This document shows positions 59,513-64,000 of a DNA stretch of 64,000 bases, one piece after another; position 1 is the first letter of the stretch; each line of letters opens with the position of its first letter. The notes below the pieces were generated by a model that saw only the letters and a program-made list of their open reading frames with translations, did not search any database and was not told the origin of the DNA. This stretch comes from Synechococcus sp. SynAce01 (GTDB taxonomy: Bacteria; Cyanobacteriota; Cyanobacteriia; PCC-6307; Cyanobiaceae): the NCBI RefSeq assembly GCF_001885215.1, contig NZ_CP018091.1:496001-560000 (forward strand), given 5' to 3'. Position numbers and translations under genes: made by a program.

Positions 59513-60820
59513 TCAGCTCGCCGTGTTGCTGAGTTCGCCGCCAGCGAGCAGGCTGCCCAGCAGATACAGCGACCCAGCCACGACCACAGCCTGCGGGCCG
59601 CCGCCGGCGCTGAGCTGGCGACTGGCGTGGATACTTGCGCAAGCTGTGGCAGCGGCGGCCAGGGCTTCAGGAAGATCGGCCGCGGCGCTGAGCTGATCGG
59701 CCAGCTCGGGGCAGGCGGCCAGCAGGGAGTCGCGATTCCAGCTGGGATGGCCGGGCACCGGCACCAGCCAGGCCCGCTCTCCAGGAGCCAGCAGGGCACC
59801 GAGCAGCTCGGGTGCCTGCTTGTTGGCGAGGATGCCGACCACCCACAGCCAGGAATGGGACGCCCCGGATCGGGGCACCCGCTGATCCAATTCCGCTCGC
59901 AGGGCCACGGCGGCCGGAACGTTATGGGCCCCATCGAGCAGCAGGGGTAGGCCGCGCCACCAGGCCGGCTGCAGCCGGGCCGGCCAGCGGGCCGCAGCAA
60001 AACCCGCGGTGATCGCCTGGTCGGGAATCGTCCAGCCCTTCTGCCGCAACGTCTGCAGCATGCCGAGGGCAACGGCGCTGTTGAGGCGCTGCACCTGGCC
60101 GGGCAAACCACTACGCCAGTGCAAGTTCCCCGCACAAAGCTCATCACCGCAGACCTCAAGCGGATCCACCCAGAGCAAGGAACACCCCAGGGCTGCCGCC
60201 CGCTGCTGCAGGGCGGCAGCCACCTCCGGGAGCTGGGGCGCGCTGACTGCGGCGGCGCCGGGGCTCAGGGCTCCGGCCTTTTCGCTGGCGATCAGCCCGA
60301 GGGTATGGCCGAGATACTCGGCATGGTCGATGCCGATCGTGCTGAAGCCCACCACCTGCCGATCGGGGTGCACGCTGGAGGCATCGAGCCGGCCTCCCAG
60401 TCCCACCTCCAGCACGACAATCTCCAGCCCGGCCTCGGCGAAGGCCAGAAACGCGGCGGCGGTGATCAGCTCGAACGGAGTGAGGGCATGGCGTTGGGCC
60501 AGGGGTTGCAGCCCCTGGAGCAAGAAGCGCAGCTGGGGCGCTGGGATCTCGCTTGGGCCCAGCCGGATCCGCTCGCACCAGCTCACCAGGTGGGGGGAGG
60601 TATAGAGGCCGCAGCGCAAGCCAGCGGCGCTGAGAGCGCCATGGAGAAGGGAACAGATCGAGCCCTTGCCGTTGGTGCCGGCCACCTGCACGGCCGCAAA
60701 GCGACGTTCGGGATGGCCGAGTTCGGCCAGGGCGGCCTGCAGACGCTCCAGGCCCAGGTCAATGCCGCGGCGGCTGAAGGGCTCGATCAGATCTGCAAAG
60801 CTATCGACGCCGTTTGGCAC
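59513..60820 (-). CDS. folC: folylpolyglutamate/dihydrofolate synthase
   Basis: FolC adds glutamate to dihydropteroate or folates. The 435-residue Mur-ligase-like enzyme has FAAVQVAGTNGKGSICSLLHGAL (P-loop GTNGKGS at 48-54), GLYTSPHLVSWCERIRL, VLEVGLGGRLDASSV, STIGIDHAEYLGHTLGLIASEKAG (the carbamylated lysine loop) and LLLDGAHNVPAA. The start is GTG at 60820, directly after the argD stop at 60821. It complements folP in the same window. Confidence 0.95.
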   Translation of the reverse strand: MPNGVDSFADLIEPFSRRGIDLGLERLQAALAELGHPERRFAAVQVAGTNGKGSICSLLHGALSAAGLRCGLYTSPHLVSWCERIRLGPSEIPAPQLRFLLQGLQPLAQRHALTPFELITAAAFLAFAEAGLEIVVLEVGLGGRLDASSVHPDRQVVGFSTIGIDHAEYLGHTLGLIASEKAGALSPGAAAVSAPQLPEVAAALQQRAAALGCSLLWVDPLEVCGDELCAGNLHWRSGLPGQVQRLNSAVALGMLQTLRQKGWTIPDQAITAGFAAARWPARLQPAWWRGLPLLLDGAHNVPAAVALRAELDQRVPRSGASHSWLWVVGILANKQAPELLGALLAPGERAWLVPVPGHPSWNRDSLLAACPELADQLSAAADLPEALAAAATACASIHASRQLSAGGGPQAVVVAGSLYLLGSLLAGGELSNTAS

Positions 60821-62005
60821 TCAAGCGGCGGCGATCGCCTGCAACGCCTGCTCCAGGCGTGACACGGCCAGGTTCAGCTGGCGGGGCTTGATCACCAGGG
60901 GTGGCACGAAGCGCACCACCCGCGGTCCAGCGGGCACAACCAGCAGGCCGAAATCGATCGCCTTGCGCACCACCTCAGGTGCTGCCGGGCCATCGGCCCG
61001 CAGCACCAGGCCCTGCAGCAAGCCCCAACCCCTCACCCCTTCGAGCTGCTGGGGGCGGCGGCTGACCAGATCAGCCAGCAGTTTCTGCAGCAGCACACCC
61101 ATCTGCTCCACATGCGGCACCAACAGGCGGCGTTCCAGTTCCTGGGCCACGGTGAGCGCAGCGCGGCAGGCGAAGGGATTGCCGCCGAAGGTGCTGGCAT
61201 GGTCGCCGGGGCGGAAATGGTCGACGGCCTGCTTGACGGCAAGCGCCCCGATCGCGATGCCACCGCCAAGCCCCTTGGCCAGGCTGATCGCATCGGGCTC
61301 CACCCCAAGCTTCTCGTAACCCCAGAGGCGTCCGCTCCGGCCCATGCCGATCTGCACCTCATCAAAGATCAACAGGATGTTGCGCTCATCGCAGAGCTGG
61401 CGCACCCGCCGGAAGAAGGCCGGATCGCCGGGGTTTACCCCCCCTTCACCCTGCAGGGGCTCGAGCATCACGGCAGCTACCCGGGGGCCACTGGCTTCGG
61501 CTTCGGCAAGCAAAGCCTCAAAAGCCTCAGGGTCGTTGTAAGGAAAGAAGCGGAATCCTTCCACCATCGGCTCGAAGCCCTGGTGGTAGCGGGGCTGACC
61601 GGTGGCGCTCACCGCCGCCAATGTGCGGCCGTGGAAGCTGGCCTGGGCCGTGAGGATGACCGGCCGCTCAATGCCTCGCACGAGATGGCCATGCTTGCGG
61701 GCCAGCTTGATCGCCGCTTCGTTGGCCTCGGCTCCGGAATTACAGAAAAAGACGCGATCGGTGCAGCTGCGGCTGGTGATCCAGGTGGCGAGCAGTTCCT
61801 GTTCCGGGATCCTGTACAGGTTGGAGACATGCTGTAGGCGCCCGAGCTGGCGGCTCAGGGCCCGACGCATCACCCGATCGCTATGGCCAAGAGCGCAGGT
61901 GGCGATGCCGGCGACGCAATCGAGGTAGCGATTTCCGCGACTGTCCTTGACCCAGACCCCCTTGCCCTCCACCAGCTCAAGAGGAAACCGGGTGTAGGTG
62001 TCCAT
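60821..62005 (-). CDS. argD: acetylornithine aminotransferase
   Basis: ArgD makes N-acetylornithine from N-acetylglutamate semialdehyde with PLP. The 394-residue product begins MDTYTRFPLELVEGKGVWVKD and has NSGAEANEAAIKLARKHG, ASFHGRTLAAVSATGQP, FDEVQIGMGRSGRLWGYEKLGVEPDAISLAKGLGGGI (PLP lysine in SLAKGLGGG, near residue 243) and STFGGNPFACRAAL. The true start is ATG 62005. The frame continues upstream but there it is antisense of tRNA-Leu. FDEVQIGMGRSG has I-G-M where most enzymes have T/Q-G; this is unremarkable for cyanobacteria. It directly abuts folC. Confidence 0.95.
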   Translation of the reverse strand: MDTYTRFPLELVEGKGVWVKDSRGNRYLDCVAGIATCALGHSDRVMRRALSRQLGRLQHVSNLYRIPEQELLATWITSRSCTDRVFFCNSGAEANEAAIKLARKHGHLVRGIERPVILTAQASFHGRTLAAVSATGQPRYHQGFEPMVEGFRFFPYNDPEAFEALLAEAEASGPRVAAVMLEPLQGEGGVNPGDPAFFRRVRQLCDERNILLIFDEVQIGMGRSGRLWGYEKLGVEPDAISLAKGLGGGIAIGALAVKQAVDHFRPGDHASTFGGNPFACRAALTVAQELERRLLVPHVEQMGVLLQKLLADLVSRRPQQLEGVRGWGLLQGLVLRADGPAAPEVVRKAIDFGLLVVPAGPRVVRFVPPLVIKPRQLNLAVSRLEQALQAIAAA

Positions 62006-62070
62006 CACCGCACTTTGTGGCGGCGTGGCGGACTCGCCTGGGCGAGCCAGGGCTGTGCGGCCAGGTGCAA

Positions 62071-62152
62071 TGGGAGCGGTGGGACTCGAACCCACAAACC
62101 CGAAGGCGCTCGATTTTGAGTCGAGTCCGTCTACCAATTCCGGCACGCTCCC
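62071..62152 (-). tRNA. tRNA-Leu (CAA anticodon)
   Basis: A class II tRNA on the reverse strand. The acceptor GGGAGCG pairs with CGCTCCC and the discriminator is A. The anticodon stem CTCGA/TCGAG encloses CTCAAAA (anticodon CAA), a long variable arm CGCCTTCGGGTTT follows, and the T arm is GTGGGTTCGAGTCCCAC. The D arm has GCCGGAATTGGTAGACGG typical of leucine tRNA. It lies between argD and murA on their strand. Confidence 0.93.
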
Positions 62153-62180
62153 ATGGGCAAAACTTTAGCCGCGCCTGTGC

Positions 62181-63482
62181 TCAGACTTCAACGCGACGGA
62201 TCGCGGCGCCGACACTGTTGAGCTTGCCTTCGAGGTCGGAGTAGCCCCGATCGAGGTAGCAAAGGCCCTGCACGGCGGTGGTGCCTTCGGCCGCCAGGCC
62301 CGCCAGGACCATGGCCGCAGAGGCGCGCAGGTCCGTGCCTTTCACTGGCGCTCCGCTGAGCTGGGGGACGCCCTCAACCAAGGCGGTGTTGCCGTTGAGA
62401 CGAATGTTGGCCCCCATGCGCTGCAGTTCGGCCACGTGCTGGAGGCGGTTCTCGAAGATGTTCTCCACCACCATGCTGGTGCCAGGGATCGTGGCCAACA
62501 GGCTCATAAAAGGCGCCTGCAGGTCTGTGGGGAACCCGGGAAAGGGTTGGGTGCAGATGTCAACGGGACGCAGGTCGCCTGGATGGATGGTGAGGCCGGC
62601 TGCGGAGTCCGTGAACGAACAGCCGGCATCTTCGAGCTTGGTGATCACAGCGCTGAGATGGTCGGTCGCGATCGGGCCAACGGTCAGCTCCGAGCGGGTG
62701 ATCGCAGCAGCCAGCAACAGGGTGCCCGCTTCGATGCGATCGGGGATCACGGCGTAATCGGCTCCATGCAGGGCCTTGACGCCAACGATGGTGATCGTCG
62801 GGGTGCCGGCGCCATGCACTTCTCCGCCCATCGCCACCAGAAGACCGGCGAGATCCACCACCTCAGGTTCGAGGGCAGCGTTCTCGATCACCGTCTCCCC
62901 ATCGGCCAGGGCGGCGGCCATCATCAGGGTTTCGGTGGCCCCAACGCTGGGGCAATCCAGGCAGATGCGTCCACCTGAGAGGCGATTGCCGCGGCCTGGA
63001 ACGGCCGCTGAAACGATTCCGTGCTCAATGACCACCTGAGCCCCGAGTGCTTTCAGGCCCTTGACATGAACCGCGACGGGCCGCGAGCCGATCTGGCAGC
63101 CCCCTGGCATGGGGATCTTGGCTACACCGAGCCTGGCGAGGAGAGGGCCGATACAGAAAAAGCTGGCACGCAGGCTGCTGACCAGCTCGTAGGGCGGCAT
63201 GGCCCGGCTCAGGTGGCTGGCGTCGAGCTCGACCCAATCAGGGCCGCTTTTCACCTTGACGCCAAGGGCCATCAGGATTTCCCCCATGGCCGCAATGTCG
63301 GTGAGAGGGGGAACGTTGCTGAGGCGCAGAGGTTCTTTGGTGAGCAGGCAAGCCGCCATCAACACCAGAGCGGAGTTTTTGGCCCCGTTAACGCGTACTT
63401 CACCAGCCAGGCGACGACCACCGGAGATCTCCAGCTGGGGTGTAAGCAAAAGCTGGGGAGCCACGGTGGCGGTCAGGGGCAT
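62181..63482 (-). CDS. murA: UDP-N-acetylglucosamine 1-carboxyvinyltransferase
   Basis: MurA transfers enolpyruvate from PEP to UDP-GlcNAc, the first committed step of peptidoglycan synthesis. The 433-residue product has VNGAKNSALVLMAACLL (Lys35), the catalytic-loop Cys129 in PMPGGCQIGSRPVAVH, LDCPSVGATETLMMAAALADG, PDRIEAGTLLLAAA and GFPTDLQAPFMSLLATIPG. The cysteine is the residue attacked by fosfomycin, so the enzyme should be sensitive. I start at ATG 63482; the frame upstream lacks similarity. It lies 28 bases before the tRNA-Leu(CAA) gene on the same strand. Confidence 0.97.
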   Translation of the reverse strand: MPLTATVAPQLLLTPQLEISGGRRLAGEVRVNGAKNSALVLMAACLLTKEPLRLSNVPPLTDIAAMGEILMALGVKVKSGPDWVELDASHLSRAMPPYELVSSLRASFFCIGPLLARLGVAKIPMPGGCQIGSRPVAVHVKGLKALGAQVVIEHGIVSAAVPGRGNRLSGGRICLDCPSVGATETLMMAAALADGETVIENAALEPEVVDLAGLLVAMGGEVHGAGTPTITIVGVKALHGADYAVIPDRIEAGTLLLAAAITRSELTVGPIATDHLSAVITKLEDAGCSFTDSAAGLTIHPGDLRPVDICTQPFPGFPTDLQAPFMSLLATIPGTSMVVENIFENRLQHVAELQRMGANIRLNGNTALVEGVPQLSGAPVKGTDLRASAAMVLAGLAAEGTTAVQGLCYLDRGYSDLEGKLNSVGAAIRRVEV

Positions 63483-63703
63483 GGCTCTAGGGCATGGATT
63501 TGTTTGGGCATCTTGACAACCAAGCCACGGATCGTCTAGGCGTCCGCCCAAGAAACTGTCTTATCTAGTCACAAATTCAATTTCAGGAGGTTCAGCGGCA
63601 GGTGAAACAGCTTCGGCAACCCAGCCTTCAGCCCCCGCCGGGAGATGGGGGGATGGGGCACCACGATGTTTTATGGTTTGGAGCCCACTTCGGTGGCGGG
63701 CCA

Positions 63704-63787
63704 GCGGATGTGGCGGAATTGGTAGACGCGCTAGTTTCAGGTACTAGTGGCAGCAATGTCGTGGGAGTTCAAGTCTCCCCATCCGCA
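63704..63787 (+). tRNA. tRNA-Leu (CAG anticodon)
   Basis: A class II tRNA with acceptor GCGGATG and CATCCGC plus A73. The D arm is GGCGGAATTGGTAGACGC, the anticodon stem CTAGT/ACTAG with loop TTCAGGT (anticodon CAG), the variable arm GGCAGCAATGTCG, and the T arm is GGGAGTTCAAGTCTCCC. The preceding 152 bases hold no gene I can support. Confidence 0.93.
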
Positions 63788-63864
63788 TTTTTCACTCCAG
63801 CTCCAAACGTGGCTACTGTTTCTGCCCGGTGTTGGGTCCCATGCACCGCTGAACCAGATTTCCG

Positions 63865-64000
63865 ATGATCGTCCTCAAGATCACCAATGCGTCCGATGTG
63901 GTGGCGGGAAAAATCGGCAAATTCCTCGAAAGCCTCACCCCCGACGCCTTCGATCAAATCACCATTGAAGACATCGTGGTGAAGAAGTTGGTGGAGAATC
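63865..64000 (+). CDS. small conserved cyanobacterial protein (cut by the window end)
   Basis: The first 45 codons of a gene: MIVLKITNASDVVAGKIGKF, then LESLTPDAFDQITIEDIVVKKLVEN. It resembles a short, highly conserved cyanobacterial protein of unknown function with an IVLKITNASEVVASKVGKFLE-type N-terminus (recalled, not searched). Position 77 bases after the tRNA-Leu gene. Nothing else can be said because the rest is outside the window. Confidence 0.78.
   Translation, partial: MIVLKITNASDVVAGKIGKFLESLTPDAFDQITIEDIVVKKLVEN

Noticed and set aside
62006-62146. Upstream extension of argD
   Set aside because: Those codons are the complement of tRNA-Leu and linker DNA; the ArgD fold begins at the ATG at 62005.
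63602-63868. A rightward frame overlapping tRNA-Leu(CAG)
   Set aside because: It reads through the tRNA and has no protein-like character.

Overview
The window comes from a high-GC picocyanobacterium of the Cyanobium/Synechococcus lineage. This is shown directly by the magnesium-chelatase H subunit (chlH), a high-light-inducible (HLIP) protein, the clpR-clpP3 pair, and many proteins of cyanobacteria-restricted families (CGLD27, DUF3318, DUF3386, DUF2949, DUF3038, DUF4335, DUF4359, DUF6737). The species assignment is inference from gene content. No rRNA, CRISPR array, intact insertion sequence or integrase is seen.

Layout. 1-7608: a leftward DUF3318-rsfS-CGLD27 set diverges from carB, followed by a DUF3386 protein, a small DUF6447 protein, a lipid/drug-type ABC exporter and a small S4 RNA-binding protein. 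tpiA (7640-8380) and folP (16413-17288) flank an accessory interval. It holds a decayed acsF fragment, a tiny pentapeptide-repeat gene, a four-gene YbhG/F/S/R-type efflux system (8836-14156), a CDF metal-transporter remnant with in-frame deletions, an Rrf2-regulator remnant with an internal stop, a GHL10-type glycoside hydrolase and a degenerate tRNA-Ser. A second accessory interval (17294-22281) carries katG, a low-GC SDR gene, a nitroreductase and a glutathionyl-hydroquinone-reductase-type GST, ahead of chlH and dapB.

27346-38906 holds housekeeping and lineage-specific genes: an HLIP with RpaB-like promoter repeats and a strong terminator, a UbiH-like monooxygenase, apt, the DUF3038-DUF4335 pair, an EF-hand protein, an OmpR/EnvZ-type two-component pair, ppk2, and small secreted or membrane proteins, one of only 36 residues. 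39012-41106 has a GT4 glycosyltransferase and a polyprenyl-phosphate sugar transferase. 41100-45745 is a leftward run PIN/TRAM-clpR-clpP3-ilvC-cobD.

45852-53240 contains hemW, panB, the SRP RNA gene, and the leftward division/wall run miaB-ddl-hypothetical-ftsQ-ftsZ. 53275-58872 is a rightward run starting with an overlapping enolase-superfamily epimerase and DUF1611 protein (DgcA/DgcN-like, a candidate D-glutamate to N-acetyl-L-glutamate route), then tRNA-His (opposite strand), DUF4359, a cytosine-deaminase-like amidohydrolase and an FAD-linked oxidase. 58918-64000 has a lumenal pentapeptide protein, folC, argD, two tRNA-Leu genes, murA and the start of a small conserved cyanobacterial gene.

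The most interesting points are the DgcA/DgcN pair and its possible feed into arginine synthesis, the cluster of remnants around the YbhF-type exporter, the pairing-defective tRNA-Ser, the RpaB-like repeats before the HLIP gene, and the unannotated 36-residue membrane protein.
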